DNA of 5,419 nt from an uncultured Cryomorphaceae bacterium (GTDB taxonomy: Bacteria > Bacteroidota > Bacteroidia > Flavobacteriales > Schleiferiaceae). The notes below the pieces were generated by a model that saw only the letters and a program-made list of their open reading frames with translations, did no database searches and was not told where the DNA came from. Positions 1 through 5,419 of the stretch are shown piece after piece. Each line of letters begins with the position of its first letter. Positions within the stretch are counted from its first letter, which is position 1. The position numbers and the translations under genes were made by a program. The DNA lies in NCBI GenBank assembly GCA_937900215.1, contig CALCFH010000294.1:1-5419 (forward strand), given 5' to 3'.

Positions 1-1313
1 ATCAAAGTGGAAACACCCAAAATGGCATTTAAAGGAGTCCGTATTTCATGACTCATATTTGAAATAAACTCGGTTTTGCTTCGAGAACTTGCTTCCGTTT
101 TCCAAAGCAATCGCTGTTGGTTTAGTCCAAATCGATACGATAGCAATAGCGACTGAGAAAGGAAGAACCCGATGTAGAGTATGATTAAGATTTCGGGTTG
201 AGGAGGAATAATTTGCCAGAACTCTAAAATTAAAACAATAAAGGCAGAGGCCAGTAAAATGCTCGAGTTCAACGCCAATTTTGCTCCCATCCGCCTGCGC
301 CAAGCAGCGAGAATAAAGACAAAAAGGCCATAAACTGTAAAAAGAAGGGCGGCAATAATATAATATTGGAAAAGGGCGGTGAAGTAATAAACGGGCAAGA
401 AAACAACAACCGCTTGAAAAATAGAGACATAACGGAACAAACGCAGCGTCTGCTTATTCATTTCCTCGGGGTAAAGATGCCTTAGAAACTCGGCAAACAG
501 CAAAACAGAAATGTAGAGCGATAAATACTCTAGGCGAATGGCGATGGAAAAGGGAAAGTTTGGGAGCAGCTCATGGAGTACATAGCTCTGACTTCCAATA
601 ACTCGGTAAGAATAAAATATACAGAAAAGGCTGAAATACAAAACAGTAACATCTCTTCTGTCGTAAAGAAAGAGACCCAGAAAAAACAAGCCACCAATGA
701 CCAATCCTCCCGATAGCAAGGTGGTTAAAGCGGCCTCTCTTTTGTTTTTAAAATTGAGTGAAGAGAAATTGTCGAGTATTATTTCCTTTCCCATTCCCCC
801 TTTGAAATGACTAAAATTGCTAATGTGAAGAACCAAGTCTAAGGTGTCGTCTACCTCGGTAAGGGCCACAATTCTAGGTATCCATTTTGGTTTTGAAGTT
901 CTTGCTGTTTTGCCCGGAACACCATTTTCAGATATCAGTTTTCCGTCGAGATACAGTCGATAGGTGGTGTATGCTTCTGGAATCTTCAGGCCCATTTCTG
1001 GATGATCTTTGGGCATATAAACCGTTAACGAATACGAGGCATAGCCCATGGCCGACCATTTAGTACCCATTGAAGGAGTGTAATTCCAAAGATCCGTGAG
1101 TTGAATACTATTTTCTGCAGATCGGCTATTCGACTCTAAAGGGTTGATAAAAGTACTGGGGTAGAGTAGCCAATTTTCGTTCAAAGAGGCACCTCCTTGA
1201 ATCCAGAAGTTGTATTCGGAAAGGTCTAAGACTCCTGCTGCTGCTGCCAAAGAAGAGGGCAAGGCGGCAAAACAAAGGGCAAGGAAAAAAATACAGTGCC
1301 TAGCTCTTTTCAA
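1..1313 (-). CDS. 7TMR-DISM membrane sensor histidine kinase, N-terminal 437 codons (C-terminus beyond left edge)
   Basis: This is a membrane receptor that should sense an extracytoplasmic ligand and autophosphorylate on histidine. It is open from 1313 to the left edge. Residues 1-26 form a signal peptide (basic KRARH, a hydrophobic core, then SSLAAAA). Residues about 28-175 look like the galactose-binding-like beta-sandwich of DISM receptors, with YRLYLDGK at 118-125 and HISNFSHFKGG at 163-173. Seven TM helices follow at about 199-217, 223-239, 262-278, 298-314, 318-337, 347-364 and 375-393; GLFLYDRRD after TM1 is typical of 7TMR-DISM. HisKA begins with KTEFISNMSHEIRTPLNAIL, phospho-acceptor His422. 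HATPase_c and any receiver or output domain lie outside the window. The start is TTG at 1313-1311: an in-frame TAG lies at 1331-1329, no ATG falls between, and the next in-frame ATG (residue 82) would remove the signal peptide. The gene is divergent from the bat operon. Ligand and partner regulator are unknown. The kinase call is firm; whether it is a hybrid kinase cannot be seen. Confidence 0.93.
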   Translation of the reverse strand, partial: MKRARHCIFFLALCFAALPSSLAAAAGVLDLSEYNFWIQGGASLNENWLLYPSTFINPLESNSRSAENSIQLTDLWNYTPSMGTKWSAMGYASYSLTVYMPKDHPEMGLKIPEAYTTYRLYLDGKLISENGVPGKTARTSKPKWIPRIVALTEVDDTLDLVLHISNFSHFKGGMGKEIILDNFSSLNFKNKREAALTTLLSGGLVIGGLFFLGLFLYDRRDVTVLYFSLFCIFYSYRVIGSQSYVLHELLPNFPFSIAIRLEYLSLYISVLLFAEFLRHLYPEEMNKQTLRLFRYVSIFQAVVVFLPVYYFTALFQYYIIAALLFTVYGLFVFILAAWRRRMGAKLALNSSILLASAFIVLILEFWQIIPPQPEILIILYIGFFLSQSLLLSYRFGLNQQRLLWKTEASSRSKTEFISNMSHEIRTPLNAILGVSTL

Positions 1314-1363
1314 TTGTAGATTGTTGTGCTACTGAAGTAAGAAAGCATTATCATTGATCCCAT
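1310..1363 (-). other. possible 17-codon upstream ORF overlapping the kinase start (TTGA overlap)
   Basis: On the minus strand an ATG at 1363-1361 opens a 17-codon frame (MGSMIMLSYFSSTTIYN) ending at TGA 1312-1310. That stop overlaps the proposed TTG start of the sensor kinase, so the two share TTGA. The peptide has three Met codons among its first six residues and resembles no family I know. It could be a translationally coupled leader, or chance in AT-rich DNA. A third reading is that a single-base indel near 1313 hides an ATG-initiated kinase N-terminus, but the kinase frame by itself already gives a clean signal peptide. There is no clear Shine-Dalgarno before the ATG. Low confidence as a real gene. 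Confidence 0.2.
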
Positions 1364-1381
1364 TCTTTTAGTAGACTATAA

Positions 1382-1396
1382 TTTATTGGCAATTAA
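1382..1396. repeat. imperfect inverted repeat, possible operator
   Basis: ATTG at 1385-1388 and CAAT at 1390-1393 form an inverted repeat around a central G. After one mismatch on each side (1384/1394) the symmetry continues with TT at 1382-1383 against AA at 1395-1396. It lies 66-80 bp upstream of the moxR start and runs into the tandem repeat beginning at 1393. The symmetry is short and AT-rich, so chance is a fair explanation. An operator role is inference only. Confidence 0.25.
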
Positions 1397-1413
1397 CAGA
1401 CATTTAACGACAT
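1393..1413. repeat. tandem direct repeat TTAACAGACAT / TTAACGACAT upstream of moxR
   Basis: Two contiguous copies are visible: TTAACAGACAT at 1393-1403 and TTAACGACAT at 1404-1413. They are identical apart from one extra A in the first copy. The period of 10-11 bp equals about one helical turn, which would put both copies on the same face of the DNA. The pair lies about 50-70 bp upstream of the moxR start, where an activator or repressor of either divergent gene could bind. I do not recognise the motif as the site of a named regulator. Confidence 0.4.
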
Positions 1414-1461
1414 AATTTTAAGACTTCTATTTGTTTTGTAACCACTAAAGTTTAATAATTC

Positions 1462-2466
1462 ATGGAGGCACAAGGAAAGGAAATAAACGTACAGGAGCTG
1501 AATGAACGCATCGTAAGCGAAAGCGCTTTTATTGATCTCTTGCATATGGAATTGGGAAAAGCCATTGTTGGGCAAAGGCATATGCTCGACCGTTTGCTTA
1601 TCTGTCTTTTAGGCGATGGCCATATTCTATTGGAAGGAGTACCCGGATTGGCGAAAACCTTGGCAATTAAAAGCCTTTCAGAGGCCGTGGATGCACATTT
1701 TTCGCGTATTCAATTTACTCCTGACTTGCTGCCGAGTGACCTCATCGGTACGCAGATCTACAATATGCAAAAGGGCGATTTTCACGTTCGCAAAGGACCC
1801 ATTTTTGCCAATTTTGTATTGGCGGATGAGATTAACCGTGCTCCCGCTAAGGTTCAAAGTGCTTTGTTGGAAGCCATGCAAGAAAAGCAGGTTACCATTG
1901 GAGACGAAACACATGCGCTTCCCAAGCCTTTTCTCGTACTTGCTACGCAAAACCCAGTAGAGCAAGAAGGAACCTATCCTCTCCCTGAGGCACAGATGGA
2001 TCGTTTTATGCTTAAAACCGTTCTAGATTATCCTAAGTTAGAGGAAGAGAGACAGATTGTGCGCATGCAGATTCAATCGAAGCAAGCCCAAGTTAGACCT
2101 GTAGTTTCTTTGAATCAAATTGAGAAGGCACGGCACATCATTCATGAAATTTATATGGATGAGAAAATAGAACAGTACATCTTAGATCTTGTATTTGCCA
2201 CGCGCTACCCTGAGCAGTACAAACTGGGTAAGTTAAAGGCACTCATTAGCTTTGGAGGCTCGCCTCGTGCCAGTATTAACTTGGCCAAAGCAGCAAGAGT
2301 CAATGCCTTTATTCACCATCGTGGTTATGTAATTCCAGAAGACGTTCGTGCGGTAGCAATGGATGTACTTCGCCATAGGGTGGGCCTTACCTACGAGGCT
2401 GAAGCCGAAAACATGAAATCGGAAGACATTATTACCGAGGTTATGAATGCCGTTGAGGTACCTTGA
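1462..2466 (+). CDS. MoxR-family AAA+ ATPase
   Basis: A cytoplasmic ATPase thought to act as a chaperone-like remodelling enzyme working with VWA-domain proteins encoded beside it. At 334 residues it has the usual family length. The motifs are complete: Walker A EGVPGLAKT at 58-66 (Lys65), Walker B FVLADEINR at 118-126 (Asp122, Glu123), sensor 1 ATQNP at 161-165 (Asn164), arginine finger in QMDRF (Arg181), and sensor 2 in GGSPRA (Arg269), followed by the C-terminal helical lid. Expected family signatures are intact, such as PEAQMDRF and the GPIFANFVLADEINRAPAKVQ stretch at 112-132. The ATG at 1462 is the only sensible start: the protein begins at normal family length and upstream sequence is AT-rich intergenic DNA with no Shine-Dalgarno. 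First gene of the operon, with a 12-nt gap to the DUF58 gene. It should be catalytically active. Substrate unknown. Confidence 0.96.
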   Translation: MEAQGKEINVQELNERIVSESAFIDLLHMELGKAIVGQRHMLDRLLICLLGDGHILLEGVPGLAKTLAIKSLSEAVDAHFSRIQFTPDLLPSDLIGTQIYNMQKGDFHVRKGPIFANFVLADEINRAPAKVQSALLEAMQEKQVTIGDETHALPKPFLVLATQNPVEQEGTYPLPEAQMDRFMLKTVLDYPKLEEERQIVRMQIQSKQAQVRPVVSLNQIEKARHIIHEIYMDEKIEQYILDLVFATRYPEQYKLGKLKALISFGGSPRASINLAKAARVNAFIHHRGYVIPEDVRAVAMDVLRHRVGLTYEAEAENMKSEDIITEVMNAVEVP

Positions 2467-2478
2467 GAATACTAGAAG

Positions 2479-3351
2479 ATGGATACTAGGGAACTTCTAA
2501 AAAAGGTTCGTCGGATAGAGATTAAGACCAATAGGTTGAGCAGTCATCTATTTTCTGGCGAATACCATAGCTCATTCAAAGGAAGAGGTATGTCTTTTAG
2601 TGAGGTGCGTGCCTATCAGTACGGAGATGACATTCGTTCCATCGATTGGAATGTAACGGCTCGCCTTCGCGAACCCTATGTGAAGGTATTTGAGGAAGAA
2701 AGGGAACTCACTCTTATGATAGTGGCCGACATCAGCGGTTCGGGCGACTTTGGTACTCAAGGTCAGTTGAGAAGGGAGATAACCACCGAAATTGGTGCAA
2801 CCCTTGCCTTTTCTGCCCTTCAGAACAATGATAAAGTAGGGCTCTTGCTCTTCAGCGATGGCGTAGAACGCTACATTCCGCCTAGAAAAGGTAGGTCGCA
2901 GGTTTTGCGTATTATTCGTGAAATGATTGAGTACAATCCGAAAAGTAAAAAGACCAACATTCGGGTAGCCTTAGAGTATTTAAATGCAGTACAAAGAAAG
3001 AAGGGTATAGTGTTTTTACTCTCCGATTACTTAGATACAAACTATCAAAAAGCCTTGAGTTTGACAGCTAGAAAACACGACTTAGTAGGCATTCGGTTGA
3101 AAGATTCTTTTGAGAAAAAAATGCCCAACTTGGGTGTTATACCGGTCTATGACGCCGAAACGCAGTCGCAGCATTGGATAGATTTTAGTTCTGCGCGGAT
3201 TCGAAAAAAATACGAGTTGTGGATGCAATCTATGGATGCCTACTTCACCAAGAGCTTCCGCTCTGCTGGGGCAGATCAGCTGGAAGTAGAATTGGGCTCC
3301 TCTTATATTCACGCTCTATTGGGATTCTTTAAAAAGAGGAATAGGAGATGA
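2479..3351 (+). CDS. DUF58 protein with VWA-like fold, partner of MoxR
   Basis: A soluble DUF58 protein of 290 residues, the usual immediate neighbour of MoxR and presumed to be its partner or adaptor. The N-terminal part carries the DUF58 signature: GEYHSSFKGRGMSFSEVRAY at 27-46, then YGDDIRSIDWNVTAR at 48-62. The VWA-like domain follows, with a MIDAS motif DISGS at 84-88 (Asp84, Ser86, Ser88), a probable metal-site threonine in SKKTN (Thr159) and LLSDYLD at 180-186 (Asp183). The MIDAS looks intact, so it should bind a divalent metal. There is no signal peptide or TM helix, so it should be cytoplasmic, unlike BatA and BatB. Its TGA overlaps the next ATG as ATGA, which suggests translational coupling. 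In Bacteroidota operons this gene is annotated simply as DUF58. The exact function is not established. Confidence 0.95.
   Translation: MDTRELLKKVRRIEIKTNRLSSHLFSGEYHSSFKGRGMSFSEVRAYQYGDDIRSIDWNVTARLREPYVKVFEEERELTLMIVADISGSGDFGTQGQLRREITTEIGATLAFSALQNNDKVGLLLFSDGVERYIPPRKGRSQVLRIIREMIEYNPKSKKTNIRVALEYLNAVQRKKGIVFLLSDYLDTNYQKALSLTARKHDLVGIRLKDSFEKKMPNLGVIPVYDAETQSQHWIDFSSARIRKKYELWMQSMDAYFTKSFRSAGADQLEVELGSSYIHALLGFFKKRNRR
3335..3340 (+). promoter_or_regulatory. ribosome binding site AGAGGA for the gene at 3348
   Basis: AGAGGA ends 7 nt before the ATG at 3348 and lies inside the last codons of the DUF58 gene. With the ATGA stop-start overlap it supports coupled translation. Shine-Dalgarno sites are uncommon in Bacteroidota, so this one is worth noting; the same hexamer precedes batB. 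Confidence 0.5.
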
Positions 3352-4235
3352 AAAAAGCCATCCTTCTTTTTCTATTCTTTGGCAGTATGCTTTCGGCCCA
3401 AAATCGCTTGCAATTGCGCATTGCCAAAGACAGCATACTCATTGGTGAACCTTTAAAAATAGAGTTAATTTCTGTGGCTCCACTGCAGAATATCAAAGAG
3501 CTTCCCGCGCCAAAAGACACCGCTTGGACTATCTTAAAAACCAACGCAGATAGCGCGTTGAAAAACACGGGTGAACTCTGGAGATACCGACTTGAGATAG
3601 CGCGCTACGACTCGGGTTACCACCTTCTCTCCTTCTTGCCAATTCAATTGGCTTCCGATAGTTTGCGCTGCGAGGCCACCTATGTATATGTGGGCTTTCC
3701 GCCTCGCTCGGAAATTGAATTGATGGACATTAAAGCGCCGCGTAAGGCGCCTTTTGATTATGTCAGCTGGATTCTTATTCCTCTGTCTATTCTGCTTTTC
3801 ATTTTTGGAGTCTATTTCCTTTGGAAGCGATTTAAGCCGTTGAAAGAAGGATTCTCAGCCAAGAAAGATCCGCCCATCCCACCAAAAGAAAAGGCCTTGC
3901 AACAATTGCATAGGCTTCAAGAAAATCAAACTTGGCTCATGGGTCCAAAGGTATTTTATACAGAAATTACCGATGTTCTGCGTTTGTATTTGGAGGAAGA
4001 ATTACACATTCAAGCACTTGAAATGTCGGGAACTGAATTGGCTTCTTCTTTGGATTCGCTGGCGCTGGAGGCCGAAGATGAGCGCAAGTTGAAAGCCTTT
4101 TTATTGGCTTCTGATTTTGCCAAATACGCAGAAAGAGCGCAAATAAATCGCTCCGCTGAATCAGAATTTAAACTGCTAGAACAGATCATTTCAGATTATC
4201 CAAAACAACTTATTCAGAGCGATGGGCAATCTTGA
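3348..4235 (+). CDS. bat-operon membrane protein, DUF4381/BatD-like (signal peptide, beta domain, one TM helix, helical cytoplasmic tail)
   Basis: A 295-residue protein whose role is unproven; by architecture it may connect the periplasm to the cytoplasmic MoxR/DUF58 side. Residues 1-17 form a signal peptide (MKKAILLFLFFGSMLSA, predicted cleavage before Gln18). Residues about 18-125 look beta-rich and extracytoplasmic, as in BatD-type proteins. One TM helix spans about 139-159 (WILIPLSILLFIFGVYFLW). A basic and proline-rich stretch (about 160-182) follows, then a helical cytoplasmic domain at about 181-285 with FYTEITDVLRLYLEEEL at 203-219 and DFAKYA at 256-261. These match the pattern I know from DUF4381-type proteins in MoxR operons (an Y..L...LR.YLE motif and a later aDl.KFA motif). 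The start is supported by AGAGGA 7 nt upstream and by the signal peptide. The 3' end overlaps batA by 14 nt. The family assignment is by recognition and less certain than those of its neighbours. Confidence 0.82.
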   Translation: MKKAILLFLFFGSMLSAQNRLQLRIAKDSILIGEPLKIELISVAPLQNIKELPAPKDTAWTILKTNADSALKNTGELWRYRLEIARYDSGYHLLSFLPIQLASDSLRCEATYVYVGFPPRSEIELMDIKAPRKAPFDYVSWILIPLSILLFIFGVYFLWKRFKPLKEGFSAKKDPPIPPKEKALQQLHRLQENQTWLMGPKVFYTEITDVLRLYLEEELHIQALEMSGTELASSLDSLALEAEDERKLKAFLLASDFAKYAERAQINRSAESEFKLLEQIISDYPKQLIQSDGQS

Positions 4236-5220
4236 GTTTCAATATCCTTTCTTTTTGTGGTTGCTGCTGTTGGCCATTCCTGCCTTTTATTTTCGGTGGA
4301 AGGTTAAACGCAGCTACAGTGCCAGTTTTCGACTCTCAGAAACCTCTTCTCTATACAAAATCAAGAGTTGGAAGAGTATTCTGGCGGAGTACTTGCCGCT
4401 GCTTAGAATACCTGTTATAATTCTCTTGGTCATCGCTTTAGCTCGTCCGCGCCAGAAAGAAGTAGATGTTCAGACCCGAAGCACAGAGGGCATTGACATT
4501 GTGTTGGCCATAGACGTTTCGGCAAGTATGTTGGCGCGCGATTTCACGCCCAATAGGCTTGAAGCAACCAAAGAAGTAGCGCGCACCTTTATTTCAGATA
4601 GACCAGCAGATAGAATTGGCCTTGTTGCCTACGCAGGGGAAAGTTATACCCTGGCGCCCATAACAACCGACCACAGAATTTTGCTCAATAGCCTAGAGGA
4701 GTTGGATTACGGCTTAATTCAAGATGGTACGGCTATAGGTATGGGATTGGCCACTTCGGTGAATCGCTTGCGCAATGGAACGGGTGAGGGTAGAGTAATC
4801 ATTTTACTTACCGATGGGGTGAATAATACGGGTACCATTGATCCCATTACTGCTTCTGAACTGGCCGCAGAATTCGGATTAAAAATTTATACCATCGGGG
4901 TGGGAACAAATGGTAAGGCACCTATGCCCGTTTCGAGAGACTTCAGTGGAAATTTAGTGTATAGAAATCTGCAGGTTGAAATAGACGAAGACTTATTGCG
5001 GAGCATTGCTAAGCGTACGGGAGGTCAATATTTTAGGGCTACAGACAATGCATCCTTAGCCAATATCTACAAAGAAATTGATCGCTTAGAGAGAAAAGAG
5101 GTAGAAGAATTGCGCTACTATACCTATACGGAATGGTTTAGACCCTTTGTACTTTGGGCCTTTGCGCTTTTCTTTTTTGAAAGGTTTGCTAAGATTGCCG
5201 TTTTAAGAGGAATCACCTAA
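4222..5220 (+). CDS. batA: BatA: membrane-anchored VWA-domain protein
   Basis: BatA-type protein of 332 residues, normal for the family, which was named from the Bacteroides aerotolerance locus; its molecular role is unresolved. The N-terminal BatA-type region has two TM helices, about 8-25 (PFFLWLLLLAIPAFYF) and 57-74 (PLLRIPVIILLVIALARP). The VWA domain covers about 90-285 with a full MIDAS: DVSAS at 98-102, Thr170 in QDGTA, and Asp198 in LLTDGVNN. A third TM helix at about 307-321 precedes a short tail, so the VWA domain is held at the membrane. From the TM arrangement I infer it faces the periplasm if the N-terminus is periplasmic, or the cytoplasm otherwise; the sequence alone does not settle this. 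The start overlaps the previous gene by 14 nt, and the start sequence (LEFQYPFFLWLLLL) is typical of BatA. No strong Shine-Dalgarno is visible, so translation is probably coupled. Its stop overlaps the batB start as TAATG. Confidence 0.94.
   Translation: MGNLEFQYPFFLWLLLLAIPAFYFRWKVKRSYSASFRLSETSSLYKIKSWKSILAEYLPLLRIPVIILLVIALARPRQKEVDVQTRSTEGIDIVLAIDVSASMLARDFTPNRLEATKEVARTFISDRPADRIGLVAYAGESYTLAPITTDHRILLNSLEELDYGLIQDGTAIGMGLATSVNRLRNGTGEGRVIILLTDGVNNTGTIDPITASELAAEFGLKIYTIGVGTNGKAPMPVSRDFSGNLVYRNLQVEIDEDLLRSIAKRTGGQYFRATDNASLANIYKEIDRLERKEVEELRYYTYTEWFRPFVLWAFALFFFERFAKIAVLRGIT
5205..5211 (+). promoter_or_regulatory. ribosome binding site AAGAGGA for batB
   Basis: AAGAGGA ends 8 nt before the ATG at 5220 and lies within the last codons of batA. 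It supports the ATG at 5220 as the batB start and, with the TAATG junction, coupled translation of batA and batB. Confidence 0.5.
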
Positions 5221-5419
5221 TGGAAAGAATAGAATTACCCCAGTATCTGCTCTTACTCAGTGCTATCCCTTTGTTGCTGCTGGCAATGGCCTACGCCCAG
5301 TGGTGGAAGAAAAGAGCGCGGGCTAAAATGGGACTAAAAACGGCTTTTGAGGTTCTGGCTCCACAAGTTTCAAGGCGTAGAAATATTTTTAAAGGCGTCA
5401 TTGCCTTGCTAATTTTGGG
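5220..5419 (+). CDS. batB: BatB: VWA-domain membrane protein, N-terminal 66 codons (runs off right edge)
   Basis: This is the beginning of a second Bat-type protein. The ATG at 5220-5222 shares its A with the TAA of batA. The frame stays open to the edge, giving 66 complete codons. It shows the BatA/BatB N-terminal pattern: a first TM helix at about 8-26 (QYLLLLSAIPLLLLAMAYAQ), a basic cytoplasmic-type segment (WWKKRARAK, 28-36), then FEVLAPQVSRRRN at 43-55 and the beginning of a second hydrophobic helix (GVIALLIL) at the edge. The VWA domain and its MIDAS are beyond the window. The call rests on this pattern and on position directly after batA, where batB is normally found; a BatA paralogue is the only close alternative. 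Confidence 0.85.
   Translation, partial: MERIELPQYLLLLSAIPLLLLAMAYAQWWKKRARAKMGLKTAFEVLAPQVSRRRNIFKGVIALLIL

Larger units (their letters stand above)
1314..1461. promoter_or_regulatory. divergent intergenic region between the sensor kinase and the moxR-bat operon
   Basis: This 148-bp stretch is strongly AT-rich and lies between two outward-reading genes, so the promoters for both should lie in it. I found no exact match to the Bacteroidota promoter consensus (TTTG at -33, TAnnTTTG at -7) on either strand. The nearest plus-strand candidates for the -7 box are TAATTTTA at 1413-1420 and TATTTG at 1429-1434, both imperfect, so I do not place a promoter. The region also holds an imperfect inverted repeat (1382-1396), a tandem direct repeat (1393-1413) and a possible mini-ORF on the minus strand. 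I see no tRNA, riboswitch-like fold or terminator hairpin. Confidence 0.55.

Noticed and set aside
46..303. An 85-codon minus-strand ORF
   Set aside because: It is out of frame with the kinase, whose own frame is open across the region and gives TM helices and the HEIRTP motif. It is a shadow.
1240..1252. (GCA)4 alanine repeat in the kinase signal peptide region
   Set aside because: Four alanine codons near a signal-peptide cleavage site are ordinary and too few to be a variable microsatellite.
1285..1291. A7 tract (T7 on the coding strand) within the kinase signal-peptide codons, considered as a phase-variation or frameshift site
   Set aside because: Neither alternative frame upstream of the tract offers an open ATG start to splice into, so slippage would only disrupt the gene; seven bases is also short for contingency loci.
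1393..1581. A 62-codon minus-strand ORF across the moxR start
   Set aside because: It lies antisense to the MoxR N-terminus and the promoter region, shows no family motif, and is best explained as chance in AT-rich DNA.
1616..1965. Overlapping ORFs on both strands within moxR (1616-1960 plus, 1678-1965 minus)
   Set aside because: The MoxR frame carries Walker A, Walker B and sensor motifs throughout this stretch, so the other frames are shadows.
2572..3568. Minus-strand ORFs antisense to the DUF58 gene and the following gene (2572-2760, 3082-3312, 3329-3568)
   Set aside because: No recognisable motif, and the plus-strand genes account fully for the sequence.
4232..4420. A 62-codon plus-strand ORF inside batA
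   Set aside because: It is an alternate frame of the first BatA TM region; its hydrophobic, cysteine-rich start reflects TM codons read out of frame.
1..5419. Possible mobile element, defence island, CRISPR array or tRNA/rRNA gene
   Set aside because: No transposase or integrase, no terminal repeats, no repeat-spacer array and no tRNA-like fold seen; the region reads as conserved core Bacteroidota gene content. MoxR-VWA pairs occur in some defence-like systems, but this gene order is the standard bat operon.

Overview
The window reads as chromosomal DNA from a member of the Bacteroidota, most likely of the Flavobacteriia type. The evidence is the gene order MoxR – DUF58 – signal-peptide/single-TM protein – BatA – BatB, the closeness of the MoxR sequence to what I know of flavobacterial MoxR proteins, moderate to low GC, and AT-rich start regions mostly without a Shine-Dalgarno. 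The assignment is by recognition of families and gene order, not by a search.

Layout. Positions 1-1313 (minus strand) hold the first 437 codons of a large sensor histidine kinase that runs off the left edge: signal peptide, extracytoplasmic beta-sandwich domain, seven-helix 7TMR-DISM membrane module and the start of the HisKA domain, including the phospho-accepting histidine. It apparently starts at TTG, with a stop codon only five codons upstream. A 148-bp AT-rich divergent intergenic region (1314-1461) separates it from a rightward operon and should hold both promoters.

From 1462 to the right edge all genes are on the plus strand and tightly packed: a MoxR-family AAA+ ATPase (1462-2466), a DUF58 protein with a VWA-like fold (2479-3351), a DUF4381/BatD-like protein with signal peptide and one TM helix (3348-4235), BatA (4222-5220) and the N-terminal 66 codons of BatB (5220 to the edge). 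Junctions are a 12-nt gap, a 4-nt ATGA overlap, a 14-nt overlap and a 1-nt TAATG overlap, so this is one transcription unit with probable translational coupling. Further Bat genes (batC/D/E) would be expected to the right.

How the genes fit together. MoxR ATPases are thought to act as chaperone-like remodelling machines working with VWA-domain partners. Here three VWA or VWA-like proteins follow the ATPase: a soluble DUF58 protein, and BatA and BatB, which are anchored in the membrane. The single-TM protein has an extracytoplasmic beta-rich half and a helical cytoplasmic half, and could link the cytoplasmic ATPase side to the periplasmic side. The operon type is known (the Bacteroides aerotolerance 'bat' locus) but its molecular job is unresolved. 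I see no mobile element, CRISPR array, RNA gene or new defence system. The points most worth following up are in the divergent region (TTG start, overlapping mini-ORF, tandem repeat) and in the pairing of the kinase with the bat operon.
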